Assembly (NCBI GenBank): GCA_016212505.1
Contig: JACRGB010000021.1
Span: 1-55,671 of the forward strand
Reading direction: 5' to 3'
DNA length: 55,671 nucleotides
Source of the DNA: Microcaldota archaeon
Lineage (GTDB): Archaea > Micrarchaeota > Micrarchaeia > Anstonellales > Bilamarchaeaceae
Both the position numbers and the translations under genes were made by a program. Under the pieces are notes generated by a model. The model ran no database searches and had not been told where the DNA came from. It saw only the letters and a list, made by a program, of their open reading frames with translations. Positions 1 through 9,182 of this stretch are shown piece by piece. Position 1 is the first letter of the stretch, and each line of letters starts with the position of its first letter.

Positions 1-287
1 ATAATTATACCAATCACAGCCCCAGTAAGCATTGCTGTTGCCCATACTGTTGCTCTTGCCCTTGTTTCAGCACCTAATATTTGGCCAATTGCATAAATTG
101 CACCAGCAAGTACAATAAGAAGCATTGCTGCAATTCCCAAGAACTGCTGGGACATTGTGCACAAACTACCCAATGCTGAAGAAAGACCAGATGCCCCACT
201 AATAGAAGCTAAACTAATCAGCATTAACCCCGAGGCTAAATATCGCCCTAAATTCGTTGTTCTGTTTATCAATCCCAATATGTTCAT
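1..287 (-). CDS. VirB2/TrbC-like pilin (5' part, runs off the window)
   Basis: A reverse-strand frame is open from an ATG at 287 to the window edge (95 codons). It is preceded by an SD (AAGGTGA) about 5 nt upstream. The N-terminus reads as a hydrophobic leader (MNILGLINRTTNLGRYLASG...), then a short polar stretch with one Cys, a second hydrophobic segment (LGIAAMLLIVLAGAIYAIG), the loop GAETRARATVWATAML and the start of a third hydrophobic segment. A leader plus two membrane helices split by a short charged loop is the architecture of VirB2/TrbC pilins, and DPANN genomes carry similar small proteins. Function in a type IV secretion-like pilus is inferred. The C-terminus is missing. Confidence 0.6.
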   Translation of the reverse strand, partial: MNILGLINRTTNLGRYLASGLMLISLASISGASGLSSALGSLCTMSQQFLGIAAMLLIVLAGAIYAIGQILGAETRARATVWATAMLTGAVIGII

Positions 288-322
288 CTGTTCACCTTAA
301 TATGACACTTATAATGTTAAGA

Positions 323-330
323 TTTAAAAA
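323..330 (+). promoter_or_regulatory. TATA box of the glycosyltransferase operon
   Basis: TTTAAAAA lies about 27 nt before the GTG start at 354. This spacing fits a leaderless archaeal transcript. No SD is seen. Confidence 0.5.
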
Positions 331-353
331 GGCTTTTTAAGCAGTGTATCTAT

Positions 354-1823
354 GTGATTTTTTCTATAAAGTTGCCTCAAAAGGAGCATTTTGTTGTTTT
401 TCTCCTGCTTATCATATATGTCCTTAGTAGATTACCTCTATTGAACTATCTTCCCCTTATCAAAGACGAAGCCATCTATTCGGTTATGTCAACTGAGCAA
501 ATGGGTCATCTTACCCTTATACCTACGTTCCTTGGTTATCCCGTTAGCTGGAAACCAGCACCATTTTTCTGGCTTTATGGGTTTTTTTCTAACTTCCCAT
601 TGCCTATTGAAATGGCATTTAGGCTGCCATCTTTTATTTTTGGGTTTCTTACCTTGATCCCCTTGTACCTGTTATTGCGGAATATTGGGTTAAATAAGAA
701 CATCGCATTTTTTTCAATAGTTATTTTTTTATTCTCGTTAACTTCTATTTACTCTAATCTTTCTGTACTTACCGATTCCATGCTTTTCTTTTTTATCTGC
801 CTTTCACTATATTTTTATACTGAGAAAAGATTTGATGACCGCCGCTTTATTGCAGCCGCTATTTTTGCTTTTGCAGCATTCTTTTCCAAATTCCTGCTCG
901 CACTTTTCATTCCCTTGATGGCGTTAGTTTATTTTTACCTAAACGACAAAAAAACCCTCCAGAAACCCTTATTTTTGCTTTCTTTGCTAGCCGTTCCAAT
1001 CGCCTTCCTTATCCAATCATTTTTACTTACCCAGGCCGGTTTGGGAGGGGATGTCAAGATAGCCGCCCTTGGTTATCTTGCAGAGGGAACTGGCTTAACT
1101 GATGTTTCTAAGTATGCCAGTTCTTTATACGCCCTGCTGCCCTCTCTTGGTATGTGGTTTGTACTATCCTTTCTGGGTCTCATTAATAACTGGAAAAACA
1201 ACCTTTTCATGACGTTCTGGTATGGTCTATCTATTTTCCCTTTTTTGTTTGGCTATACTATGGTTTGGTATTACCTTCCGGTAATGCCTGCTATTGGTTA
1301 TTTTGCTGCCTTGGCTTTGATAAAATTTGAAGGAGTGGAGAAGCTTGACTTATTTTTTGTAATAGTTTTCTCATTGATCCTTATCTCAACGCTATATCTT
1401 ACTTTGTCGCTATATTCAGAGGCACATGCTATTTATTCTCCGGAAAGAGAGGCCGGTCTTTTCCTTTCAGGGAAAAAAAATGTGGGCATCTTTGGCCTCT
1501 ATGCCCCGGGCGTATTTTCTTATAAGATCCTTGATGAACGGCGCTCGCTCGGGCATTCCCTGGATTTTGGCTGGGTTATGCTTCGTGATAATTTTAGTCT
1601 CAAAGAAGAAAATGATTTCATAAACGATTATCATCGTGGCGATTATCCGATCATCAATGGTTCTTTTGAACATATGTTCACTAGCCCTGATGCACGATTT
1701 AGAAAAGATACTAATCTCTCTAAATTCGAATATATTGCAGTGTTTGGCTTTAACGATTTAAAACTTCCAAATGCTACTGTTGTTTATAATCGTTCACTAA
1801 TACAAGTATACAAAGTTGATTAG
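354..1823 (+). CDS. GT39-family (PMT/ArnT-like) membrane glycosyltransferase
   Basis: A 489-aa polytopic membrane protein of the dolichyl-phosphate-mannose mannosyltransferase superfamily. These enzymes move a sugar from a polyprenyl-phosphate donor to an acceptor on the outer face of the membrane. After the first helix, the loop carries the acidic pair in KDEAIY (D38, E39), the position of the catalytic Asp in this family. About ten hydrophobic segments follow, and a soluble tail of roughly 110 residues ends the protein. The start is GTG at 354. The next gene begins directly after the TAG stop and makes the likely donor, so the two form a functional pair. Acceptor and sugar are unknown. Confidence 0.75.
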   Translation: MIFSIKLPQKEHFVVFLLLIIYVLSRLPLLNYLPLIKDEAIYSVMSTEQMGHLTLIPTFLGYPVSWKPAPFFWLYGFFSNFPLPIEMAFRLPSFIFGFLTLIPLYLLLRNIGLNKNIAFFSIVIFLFSLTSIYSNLSVLTDSMLFFFICLSLYFYTEKRFDDRRFIAAAIFAFAAFFSKFLLALFIPLMALVYFYLNDKKTLQKPLFLLSLLAVPIAFLIQSFLLTQAGLGGDVKIAALGYLAEGTGLTDVSKYASSLYALLPSLGMWFVLSFLGLINNWKNNLFMTFWYGLSIFPFLFGYTMVWYYLPVMPAIGYFAALALIKFEGVEKLDLFFVIVFSLILISTLYLTLSLYSEAHAIYSPEREAGLFLSGKKNVGIFGLYAPGVFSYKILDERRSLGHSLDFGWVMLRDNFSLKEENDFINDYHRGDYPIINGSFEHMFTSPDARFRKDTNLSKFEYIAVFGFNDLKLPNATVVYNRSLIQVYKVD

Positions 1824-2504
1824 ATGTTCTCGATCATCATCCCTACTTATAATGAAGCAGGCAATGTCAAACCCATAATTTCGAGGCTCAGAAAATGTCT
1901 GGAAGAAGCAAAAGAAGATTACGAAATAATTTTCGTTGATGATAATTCTCCTGATGGAACTGCTGATGCCGTCGACAAGATTTCCAAATCTATTTCGAAT
2001 GTTCGGTTAGTTCGAAGGAAAAAGAAAGACGGGCTTACTGGTGCCATTGTTGCTGGAGTAAATGCATCCAAGGGCAATATTATCGTAGTTATGGACGGGG
2101 ATTTGTCCCATCCTCCGGAAACCGTTCCATTGCTTTTGTCAAAGTTGAAGACCTGCGATCTTGCAGTGGGTAGCCGCCTTATAGAAGGCGGAAGTGTTGA
2201 ACATTGGCCTTTTCACAGAAAGTTCCTATCCAAAGGTGCAGATTATATTGCGCGAATTTTTCTTGGAATGACTCTTTCCGATCCTCTAAGTGGATTCTTT
2301 GCAATTAGGAAATCTATTTTTCAAAAAACCCACTTTCGAACTAAAGGCTATAAAATTCTTCTAAATATTCTGGCAGACAATCCAGAAATTAAGATAAATG
2401 AGGTCGCTTATATTTTCAGAGATCGTGCTTGGGGGGAAACAAAATTAGGCTCTTTAGAAATTATTAATTATGTTTTTGACCTACTAAGACTTAAATTACA
2501 TTAA
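1824..2504 (+). CDS. Polyprenyl-phosphate mannosyltransferase (DPM1-like GT2)
   Basis: A 226-aa GT-A fold enzyme without C-terminal membrane helices. It shows the family landmarks: N-terminal SIIIPTYNEAGNV, nucleotide-binding VDDNSPDGT (D39-D40), metal-binding MDGDLSHPPE (D91, D93) and the late RDRAWGETKLG motif typical of dolichol-phosphate-mannose synthases. The predicted reaction is GDP-mannose (or a similar donor) plus polyprenyl phosphate giving polyprenyl-P-sugar at the inner membrane face. The ATG follows the previous stop with no gap, so translation is probably coupled to the GT39 gene that would consume the product. The sugar is not certain, since relatives use glucose. Confidence 0.82.
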   Translation: MFSIIIPTYNEAGNVKPIISRLRKCLEEAKEDYEIIFVDDNSPDGTADAVDKISKSISNVRLVRRKKKDGLTGAIVAGVNASKGNIIVVMDGDLSHPPETVPLLLSKLKTCDLAVGSRLIEGGSVEHWPFHRKFLSKGADYIARIFLGMTLSDPLSGFFAIRKSIFQKTHFRTKGYKILLNILADNPEIKINEVAYIFRDRAWGETKLGSLEIINYVFDLLRLKLH

Positions 2505-2513
2505 TTTCTTGAG

Positions 2514-3218
2514 CTATTTTTCCAAATCCTCAATATAAAATAAATCTCCTTCAACTACTCTGCATTGCCCTTCTTTATTGTCCATAACTGTCAATAAAGC
2601 GCTTTCATAAGGGAAAAAATTAAGGTGCAGATCAAATGTATATCTATAATGTCTTTGTTTAGGTACCACTACAATTAATCTTTTTTTACATACTCTGCGC
2701 AGTTCTTTTATTGCATTTGCTAAGTTCCTTACATGTTCTAATGTATGTGTACAAACAACTGTATCGAATACTTTATCCTTAAATGGCATTTGTTCAACAT
2801 TTGCTTCTTTGAATATCAAGGTAGGAAATTTTTCTTTAATCTCGTTGCTAATTACTATATCTGCAGCAGTAACTGATTTGCCCATCTTATTAATTTCAGC
2901 AGCGAGAACGCATTTTCCAGCTCCTATATCCAATACGCTATTGCCTTTAACAGAGTCCAAGATTTTGCTAAAGCACCCTCTATTAAGGTCTGTTTCTCGC
3001 TTTAGATTAACATCACTAACATTTTCATAGACCTCGGCGAATTCTCTTTCTGAAAGCAAATGCGCCTTTTCCTTAAAATCAATGAATGTGTGAACTTTTT
3101 TTCCAAAGACTATCCACATAAGAGGGTACATAAATATTTTTGAATCGCGTATTATTGGAGGTATTAAGTTATCAAGTAGATAAATTAGTTTTATTGAAAT
3201 ATTTCGTTCAAGAGCCAT
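2514..3218 (-). CDS. Class I SAM-dependent methyltransferase
   Basis: This contains a Methyltransf_11-type Rossmann domain: motif I VLDIGAGKC, an acidic residue ending strand 2 (TAADI), and CTHTLEHV in the motif typical of small-molecule methyltransferases. The N-terminal 60 residues (LLDNLIPPIIRDSKIFMYPL...) resemble the lead-in of methyltransferases in polysaccharide clusters. I prefer the ATG at 3218, with GAGGT about 12 nt upstream and a TATA box (TTTTAAAC) near 3263. An in-frame GTG at 3248 would add ten residues. It is convergent with the DPM gene and sits in the surface-glycan cluster, so a sugar or lipid carrier substrate is likely. The substrate is unknown. Confidence 0.75.
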   Translation of the reverse strand: MALERNISIKLIYLLDNLIPPIIRDSKIFMYPLMWIVFGKKVHTFIDFKEKAHLLSEREFAEVYENVSDVNLKRETDLNRGCFSKILDSVKGNSVLDIGAGKCVLAAEINKMGKSVTAADIVISNEIKEKFPTLIFKEANVEQMPFKDKVFDTVVCTHTLEHVRNLANAIKELRRVCKKRLIVVVPKQRHYRYTFDLHLNFFPYESALLTVMDNKEGQCRVVEGDLFYIEDLEK

Positions 3219-3340
3219 AGCTATAATAACCTCACTTGAACATCTCACTTAGCAAGTTTAAAATGATATATGCAGCAAATCAGAATTTATCTTTATACTG
3301 ATGTGCAATACAAAATTAGAATGCTCCAGAAGATGATAAA

Positions 3341-4072
3341 ATGAGAAAAAATACCTCCATCGATCTAGCAATTGTAATACCCATTCATAATGATTTTTTA
3401 GCATTTAAAAAAATTTACTATTATCTAATTAAATACCTTCAAAACAATAAGAATATTTCAAAATACGAGATAATAATCGGAGATAATGCAAGTTCTCCTA
3501 AAGAGCAAGAACTAGTAAGAAACTTATCTAAAAAAAACAAACTCAAATATTTTTTTACTAAAACAAAGGGCATAGGTGCAGGAATCAGACTTGCTCTTGA
3601 AAATGTTACTTTATCCCATGTATTTATCTGCGGCATTGATTTTCCTTTTGGATTTAAAATAATCCAAGAGTCAATAGATGAATATTTGAGAACTAAAAAT
3701 GCACTAATTATTGGTTCGAAGGCTCACAAAAAGTCTAAACTGAACATCCCGATTACGCGGCGCGTGTTCTCAAAGGCATTCAATATCATAGTAAATCTGT
3801 TATTTGATTTAGGGGTAGGGGATACCCAAGGCACTCATTTTTTTTCTAAAGCCATGTATGAGGATTTTAATTCTCTTCTATCTTCCGATACTCCCTTCTT
3901 ACAAACTCAAATTTGTATTTATACAAAAAAACAGAACTATAAAATAGTCGAAATTCCGGTGAATTATACCTATTATCGCAGTAATTCAAAAATTAATGTA
4001 TTCAAAGATGGGTTTTCCATGTTTTTAGAAGCAATCAAGGGTCGCAAAAGGGAGAAAAAACATGACACTTGA
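3341..4072 (+). CDS. GT2 family glycosyltransferase
   Basis: A 243-aa GT-A glycosyltransferase with an N-terminal AIVIPIHNDF strand-loop, GDNASS at the first acidic site and CGIDFPFG where the DxD motif normally sits, so the metal-binding motif is degenerate (only one Asp). The KTKGIGAGIRLAL segment matches the DPM-like subgroup. There is no membrane helix. It overlaps the next gene by 11 nt, so the two are probably translated together, and the partner is a large membrane protein that may use its product. It could make a polyprenyl-phosphate sugar or add a sugar to a lipid-linked glycan. AT-rich codon use resembles its neighbour. Confidence 0.7.
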   Translation: MRKNTSIDLAIVIPIHNDFLAFKKIYYYLIKYLQNNKNISKYEIIIGDNASSPKEQELVRNLSKKNKLKYFFTKTKGIGAGIRLALENVTLSHVFICGIDFPFGFKIIQESIDEYLRTKNALIIGSKAHKKSKLNIPITRRVFSKAFNIIVNLLFDLGVGDTQGTHFFSKAMYEDFNSLLSSDTPFLQTQICIYTKKQNYKIVEIPVNYTYYRSNSKINVFKDGFSMFLEAIKGRKREKKHDT

Positions 4073-5825
4073 GATTTTTAAAAAAATCTTTTCTAAAGAT
4101 ATATACGTATTTGGCCTGATGATTCTATTAGTGCTAGCTTTTAACTTTCCTCTAATTTCTAAACTAACTTCCCATCTTCCTTTTAGTTATAAGTACGTTA
4201 ATGCGGACGTCTGGGGAGCTCTTTATTTAATTCAAGGATTCAAAACCAGTCTTTTTGAATTGAAAAATCCATTCTGTTCTAATGCCTATTTTTACCCTCA
4301 TGAGTTGTGCCAATATGCTGGGATGGATAATTTGATTGGTATACTTGTGTCAGTGCCTCTGCAAATGTTTTTTGGAGAGTTTGCTGGTTATAATATTCTT
4401 TTTTTGCTCTATATGATTTTAGGCTCATTCTGTGCATATAAATTTCTCGAATATCTAACTAAGGAGCGCGAAATTTCTTTTGTTTTGGGTTTTTTCTATG
4501 GTGTTAGCCCTTACATTTTCATGCAGAGTATAGAATACAATCTCTTGCCCGTATTTACAATTCCCCTAACGTTCTATTACTTTCTTAGATACCTTGATAG
4601 TAAAGGAGCAGAATGTAATTATGCATTTTTCCTCAGTTTGACGCTAATGGTTTTCAGTACCATCTATTATTTTCTATTTTCAATCCTACTTCTACTCTCG
4701 ATAGCATTTTACTACTATAAAGACAAATACCGATGTAATTTTGAGATATTGAAAAGTTTGTTTTTCCGTTCGCTGCCAGGGGCGTCTATTTTTTTATTTT
4801 TGAGCACCCTTTATCTTTTCCCTCATATCACACAAGGGGGAAATTATGGTATCGGTGCAGGAGAAATAACCCAATATTCCTCAGATCTTGCATCCTTTGT
4901 GGTCCCTTCTCTCTTGCATCCACTTTGGGGGGATATAACTTTAGGTTTTTACGAAATGATTCTTGCACAGGAATATGAAAATCCTTGGGCAGCAACTTCT
5001 TATATTGGAATAATACTAATCTTTTCCATCCTATATATTCTCTGGCATTATGCAACTCAGCCTATCAACTTTATTGATGTTTTTATCTATAATTTTGGAT
5101 TTTATTTTGCCCTTATGCTTGGTCCGGTCTTAAAGGTAAATGGAATTATAACCGATATACCATTACCCTTTTCCGTCTTTTACTACTCTCCCATCTTTAC
5201 TATCTTTCACGTTATGTCCAGATTTTATGTAATGTTCTTCCTTATCGCACTTCTCTTAACTGCCTTATTATTTAAAGAATTGAAAACTAGATTCTTTAAA
5301 AATCAAATGAAAAAATTTTCTCTAGTCCTAGTTGTACTATTTGCAATTCTTTTGGTAGACCTTTATTCCGTTCCCATCTTCATGAAAACTCCTGATTCGA
5401 ATCTTTCGCAATTATTTAGACGAGATGGTATCGTCCTTGATGTGCCCTTGTCTTATCAGCCAATAATATTCAAATATGCATTACTTCACAAAAAGCCGAT
5501 AATTGACGGTTATGTTTCACATACTCTAGATACCCGTGCTTTTGTTAGGGAAATTGCAATTGATCCCATTATGGGCAGATTTATGTTGCCTTATGTGAGA
5601 GGCGATGCCTTGATGATGTGCATTGAAAAAAATAGCTTTGAGGGATTGAATTTATCCGATACAGATCTTGCAAAAGCAGTAAAAAACAGATTTTCCTATT
5701 ATAATATAAGTTATATTATTTTTTACAAGAGTATGGAACAAAATGAATCTTTCTTTTTAGCGAACTTCAATCAACTTTATACCGATGAAGAAGTTTCTAT
5801 TTACGAAGTTCAAAAGTCAACCTGA
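4062..5825 (+). CDS. Large polytopic membrane protein, probable GT-C glycosyltransferase
   Basis: A 587-aa protein with about eleven hydrophobic segments and a soluble C-terminal domain of roughly 130 residues. The first extracytoplasmic loop carries VNADVWGALYLIQ, an acidic position comparable to the catalytic loop of GT-C enzymes. A long second loop holds paired Cys residues (NPFCSNAYFYPHELC). I cannot place it in a named family. It starts 11 nt inside the preceding GT2 gene and its 3' end overlaps the convergent oxidoreductase gene by 16 nt. The context of sugar transferases argues for transfer of a lipid-linked sugar at the outer membrane face. That role is inferred. Confidence 0.6.
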   Translation: MTLEIFKKIFSKDIYVFGLMILLVLAFNFPLISKLTSHLPFSYKYVNADVWGALYLIQGFKTSLFELKNPFCSNAYFYPHELCQYAGMDNLIGILVSVPLQMFFGEFAGYNILFLLYMILGSFCAYKFLEYLTKEREISFVLGFFYGVSPYIFMQSIEYNLLPVFTIPLTFYYFLRYLDSKGAECNYAFFLSLTLMVFSTIYYFLFSILLLLSIAFYYYKDKYRCNFEILKSLFFRSLPGASIFLFLSTLYLFPHITQGGNYGIGAGEITQYSSDLASFVVPSLLHPLWGDITLGFYEMILAQEYENPWAATSYIGIILIFSILYILWHYATQPINFIDVFIYNFGFYFALMLGPVLKVNGIITDIPLPFSVFYYSPIFTIFHVMSRFYVMFFLIALLLTALLFKELKTRFFKNQMKKFSLVLVVLFAILLVDLYSVPIFMKTPDSNLSQLFRRDGIVLDVPLSYQPIIFKYALLHKKPIIDGYVSHTLDTRAFVREIAIDPIMGRFMLPYVRGDALMMCIEKNSFEGLNLSDTDLAKAVKNRFSYYNISYIIFYKSMEQNESFFLANFNQLYTDEEVSIYEVQKST

Positions 5826-6802
5826 TAATTTATCTTTTCTCTTTTGCCGTTCTTATTAGATAATTGGCCTGCTACGATTGCAGCTACTGCAGCAACTGCC
5901 TCTTCACCCGAAACTACTGGCTGCTTTCCATCAACACATCTGAGAAAATGTTCTGCTTCAATTTTCAAAGGCTCAGCTTTTACAAAATATGGTTTTATTT
6001 CCGTGCCTTTGCCTGCAGTCATCAGCATTTGGTCAAAGCTTTCATATTTCCTCTGCCCATTTGCTGCTAAGAATGCCGAAAGCTCCTGGTTAATATAATC
6101 CAATTTTGCAGTTCCTTTGATTCCCAGCAGAATAAGCTCCCGAGTTTTAATTGGAGTTACTCTATTTGCTTCTATTGTGACTGTAAATGAGTCGTATTCA
6201 AAAATCGCAGTGCAAAGGTCATTATTTTTCTTATCAATTATTTTGCGCTCTAATGCAAAAACGTATTTGGGTTTTTGACCACAAAGAAAAGAAATAACAT
6301 CCAAATCATGAACTGCCTGGTCAATGAAGGATGACCCTACATCTCGTTCTGCAGGCACACCAAAACGATGAGCTGATGCATAAATGACCTCACCTAGAAG
6401 ATGAATATTTTTCTTAAGTTCTACAACTGCCGGATTAAATCTTTCGGTGTGTCCTATAAGCAATGGAACTTTTTTCGCCCTTGCCATTTCTATCAAACTT
6501 AAGCCATCTCTAACATTCTCAGTAATTGGTTTTTCAACAAGCAGCGGAATTTTGTGATTGAGTAGAACAGTGCCAATTTCATAATGCAAACGCGTGGGAA
6601 CTGCAAGCACTGCGCAGTCTGGCTTTTTATCCAAAGCACTTTCCAGATTGGAAAATGTTGTTACTTTCTGAAACTGAGCTACTGACTTGAGTGTTTCAGC
6701 CGAAATATCAACCGCAAAAATATTCTTAACTTCTGGGAGCTCACTAAATACTCTCACGTGATTCCTGCCCATCGCTCCGCATCCAACTATAAGAACATCC
6801 AA
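5810..6802 (-). CDS. Gfo/Idh/MocA oxidoreductase, WlbA-like sugar dehydrogenase
   Basis: A 330-aa NAD(P)-dependent oxidoreductase. The N-terminal Rossmann fold has VGCGAMGRNHVR, and the family's EKP motif appears as LVEKPIT with the catalytic Lys. Then come HTERFNP and the DQAVHDLDVI substrate-site helix. With the two genes transcribed just ahead of it (aminotransferase, hexapeptide acyltransferase) it matches the WlbA-WlbC-WlbB set, which oxidises C3 of UDP-GlcNAc(A), aminates it and acetylates it. The start is a TTG at 6802, four nt after the aminotransferase TGA. The nearby ATG is out of frame, so translation probably depends on coupling. Confidence 0.75.
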   Translation of the reverse strand: MDVLIVGCGAMGRNHVRVFSELPEVKNIFAVDISAETLKSVAQFQKVTTFSNLESALDKKPDCAVLAVPTRLHYEIGTVLLNHKIPLLVEKPITENVRDGLSLIEMARAKKVPLLIGHTERFNPAVVELKKNIHLLGEVIYASAHRFGVPAERDVGSSFIDQAVHDLDVISFLCGQKPKYVFALERKIIDKKNNDLCTAIFEYDSFTVTIEANRVTPIKTRELILLGIKGTAKLDYINQELSAFLAANGQRKYESFDQMLMTAGKGTEIKPYFVKAEPLKIEAEHFLRCVDGKQPVVSGEEAVAAVAAIVAGQLSNKNGKREKINYQVDF

Positions 6803-6806
6803 ATTA

Positions 6807-7874
6807 TCAGCTCATGAATTTTTTGATTTTTTCTGCTATAACTAAAATATTCTCTTCTGTAATAGAGGGATGTATTGGAACAGATAAAACTTCTTCAGAT
6901 AATTTTTTAGCAATTGTATTGTGGTTTTTTCTGCTATCTGAGAACACTGAGAGCTGGCTAAGTGGTTTCGGATAATATATGGCAGTTGCTATGGAATTTT
7001 TTGCAAGAAATGCTTTGAGAGCATCTCGTTTTCCGTTTTTTATCTTAATGGTATATTGGTTGTAAGTATGGATCGCATTTTGATCTGTATATGGAATAGT
7101 TATATTCTTTATTCCGTCAAGATACTCGTTAATTAATTTGGCATTTTTTATTCTCAGGGAAATAAATCGGTCAATTTTCTTTAATTGTTCTATGCCTATT
7201 GCTGCATGAATCGAACTCATCCTAAAATTATGCCCTAGGTGGATGTATTCAAAAGGTTTTTTCTGACCTATATTGCGCCAAAGTCTGCATTCTCCTGCGA
7301 TTTCTTCACTATCTGTTAGTACTGCTCCACCTTCAGCAGTTGTAATATTTTTAGTTGGATAAAATGATAGAACCGCACAATCATCTGAAAAATTTCTCTT
7401 TCCTTTCCACTTTGTTCCGACTGCCTGACAGTTATCACTTATTATGTGCATTGAGTTTTTCTTCGCAAATTCTTTGACCTCATCAACATTGTATGCCTGG
7501 CCATAAAGTGAAACAGGTATTATTGCTTTTGCAGTTTCTTTTAAGTTTTTGGCATCTATGTTGAATGTTTTTTCATCTACTTCTGCAAATATAGGTTTTG
7601 CTCCTACATACTGGGCTGCATTTGCAGTTGCAATGAAAGTAAAATCCGGAACAATGACCTTATCTCCGTTTTTAATGCCCAGAGCTGCGCACGATATATG
7701 AAGTGCCGCTGTGCCGCTGTTCACCGCAATCCCATATTTATAGCCGCAATATTTTGCTAATCTTTTTTCAAATTCCTCAACTATTTCCCCGCCCGTCAAA
7801 ATGCCGCTTTCTAAAACTTTAAGCACTGCTTCTTTTTCTTCATTTCCAATTAGCGGTTTTGCAATAGGAATCAT
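6807..7874 (-). CDS. DegT/DnrJ/EryC1 aminotransferase (UDP-3-keto sugar aminase)
   Basis: A 355-aa PLP-dependent sugar aminotransferase. Visible landmarks are IPIAKPLIG at the N-terminus, VNSGTAALHIS (phosphate contacts), SDNCQAVGTKWKG, and the Schiff-base lysine in SFYPTKNITTAEGG. Its length is normal for the family. Between WlbA-like and WlbB-like genes the expected reaction is glutamate-dependent amination of UDP-3-keto-GlcNAc(A). The ATG overlaps the TGA of the acyltransferase gene (ATGA), and the oxidoreductase follows four nt after its own stop. The exact sugar is inferred from the neighbours. Confidence 0.8.
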   Translation of the reverse strand: MIPIAKPLIGNEEKEAVLKVLESGILTGGEIVEEFEKRLAKYCGYKYGIAVNSGTAALHISCAALGIKNGDKVIVPDFTFIATANAAQYVGAKPIFAEVDEKTFNIDAKNLKETAKAIIPVSLYGQAYNVDEVKEFAKKNSMHIISDNCQAVGTKWKGKRNFSDDCAVLSFYPTKNITTAEGGAVLTDSEEIAGECRLWRNIGQKKPFEYIHLGHNFRMSSIHAAIGIEQLKKIDRFISLRIKNAKLINEYLDGIKNITIPYTDQNAIHTYNQYTIKIKNGKRDALKAFLAKNSIATAIYYPKPLSQLSVFSDSRKNHNTIAKKLSEEVLSVPIHPSITEENILVIAEKIKKFMS

Positions 7875-8392
7875 GATTCTCGCTCCGTAATTTTTCCTGA
7901 TTTATCTACTTTGCCTTTTATTTCTACGGGATTTCCATAAGCTAATGAAAATGGAGCTATGTTCTTCGATACTAAACTGCCTGCCCCTATCATTGCATAT
8001 TTACCTATTTCAATATCTGGTAAAACTACTGTAGCCGCACCTAATGATGCTCCTTTTCTAATCACTATCAATCCTTTTGCCCAATCTTCCGCATTTTTAA
8101 GATGTCCATTAAGACTTATAGCTCTGGGATTTTTATCATTAGTTAAGATCGAGTTAGGACCAATAAATACTCCTTCTTCTATGATTGCATTGCCATAGAT
8201 ATTGGAATTATTTTGAATTTTACAATTATCCCCTATCGTTACTCTATTGTCAATGTAGACGTTCTTTCCGATTATGCAATTCTGACCTATTTCAACATTT
8301 TCACGAATCTGCGAATAATGCCAGATTTTTGTCCCTTGTCCTATTTTGCTTTTCGGAGAAACTTCCGCAGTAGGATGAATAAAGTAATCCAT
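7871..8392 (-). CDS. Left-handed beta-helix sugar N-acetyltransferase (WlbB/WbpD-like)
   Basis: A hexapeptide-repeat acyltransferase of about 173 residues. Tandem [LIV]Gxxxx turns run from TAEVSPKSKIGQGTKIWHYS to ENVEIGQNCIIGKNVYIDN and later RKGASLGAATVVLPDIEIG. The IWHYSQIREN and GPNSILTNDKNPRA segments are typical of the WlbB/WbpD branch, which acetylates the 3-amino group of a UDP-2-acetamido sugar. The ATG at 8392 is preferred: an upstream in-frame TTG at 8416 has no SD, and an AATTAATTAA TATA-like box lies about 30 nt before 8392. It is first in the three-gene nucleotide-sugar operon. Confidence 0.78.
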   Translation of the reverse strand: MDYFIHPTAEVSPKSKIGQGTKIWHYSQIRENVEIGQNCIIGKNVYIDNRVTIGDNCKIQNNSNIYGNAIIEEGVFIGPNSILTNDKNPRAISLNGHLKNAEDWAKGLIVIRKGASLGAATVVLPDIEIGKYAMIGAGSLVSKNIAPFSLAYGNPVEIKGKVDKSGKITERES

Positions 8393-8446
8393 AAAATCAC
8401 AAAAACAATACTTCAAAGTTAATTAATTTCTACTCTTTTAGGATAA

Positions 8447-9178
8447 TTACCGTCTTTTTACTTTTCTATTTTCGCTTCTCTGAGCTATTATCCCGATATT
8501 AAGCAAGCCAATGTTTTTCTCAACAATCACAAACCCGTTTTTTTCTAAAATTCCGCTTATGCTCTCAACCGAAAAATGCTGAATATGTCCGCATCGGTTT
8601 TTGAAATATTGATTTCCAAGAAGATCCCCTCTTATGAAGCATCCTATTTCAAAAAGAACCTGCCAGGGGCTTAGCGGCGTATCTAATGGCACAGTAATTA
8701 TCAGAAATCCACCTTCCTTAAGTACTCGAAATGCTTCTCCAATCTCTTTTGCCGGATCTTCAAGATGCTCCAAAACCTCGGATATTACTGCAAAATCAAA
8801 ACTCTTATCGCCTAGGGGCAATTTGCTTTTAAGATCATGAACTATTGCATCTTTTATGTATCCCTTTTCCTGCCCGTAGTTGAGCATTCCTTCATTCACA
8901 TCCACTGCAGTAACAGGTAATTTCGATGTATTCCAGCTTGAACTTCCGCTTCCAATATCAAGAATCCTGTTTCCATTTTTGTATCTTGCGCTTATGAACT
9001 TCCGTATTTTTTCGTATCTATTATCATGATAGTAGCGCGTTAGGGGGTTTGCGTTTTTCAATTCATTATCATAAAAATCCGCAGGAACGCTTTCATACTC
9101 AAGATATTCTTTTTTGTCATCTGCCATCTTATTGGAATTTGCTAATTCCAATTCAGAAAACTTTTTCAAATTTTTCAC
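8447..9178 (-). CDS. Class I SAM-dependent methyltransferase (second copy)
   Basis: A 243-aa methyltransferase with motif I ILDIGSGSSSW, an acidic TAVDVNEGML strand 2 and FAVISEVLEHLEDP. The late CGHIQHFSVESI segment is common in methyltransferases of glycan clusters. The start is GTG at 9178, with a strong SD (AAGGTGA) 5 nt upstream. The nearby ATG (9180-9178) is out of frame and stops at once. It begins four nt after the stop of the membrane acyltransferase gene and lies in the same transcript, suggesting a role in decorating the same glycan. The substrate is unknown. Confidence 0.75.
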   Translation of the reverse strand: MKNLKKFSELELANSNKMADDKKEYLEYESVPADFYDNELKNANPLTRYYHDNRYEKIRKFISARYKNGNRILDIGSGSSSWNTSKLPVTAVDVNEGMLNYGQEKGYIKDAIVHDLKSKLPLGDKSFDFAVISEVLEHLEDPAKEIGEAFRVLKEGGFLIITVPLDTPLSPWQVLFEIGCFIRGDLLGNQYFKNRCGHIQHFSVESISGILEKNGFVIVEKNIGLLNIGIIAQRSENRKVKRR

Positions 9179-9182
9179 ATAT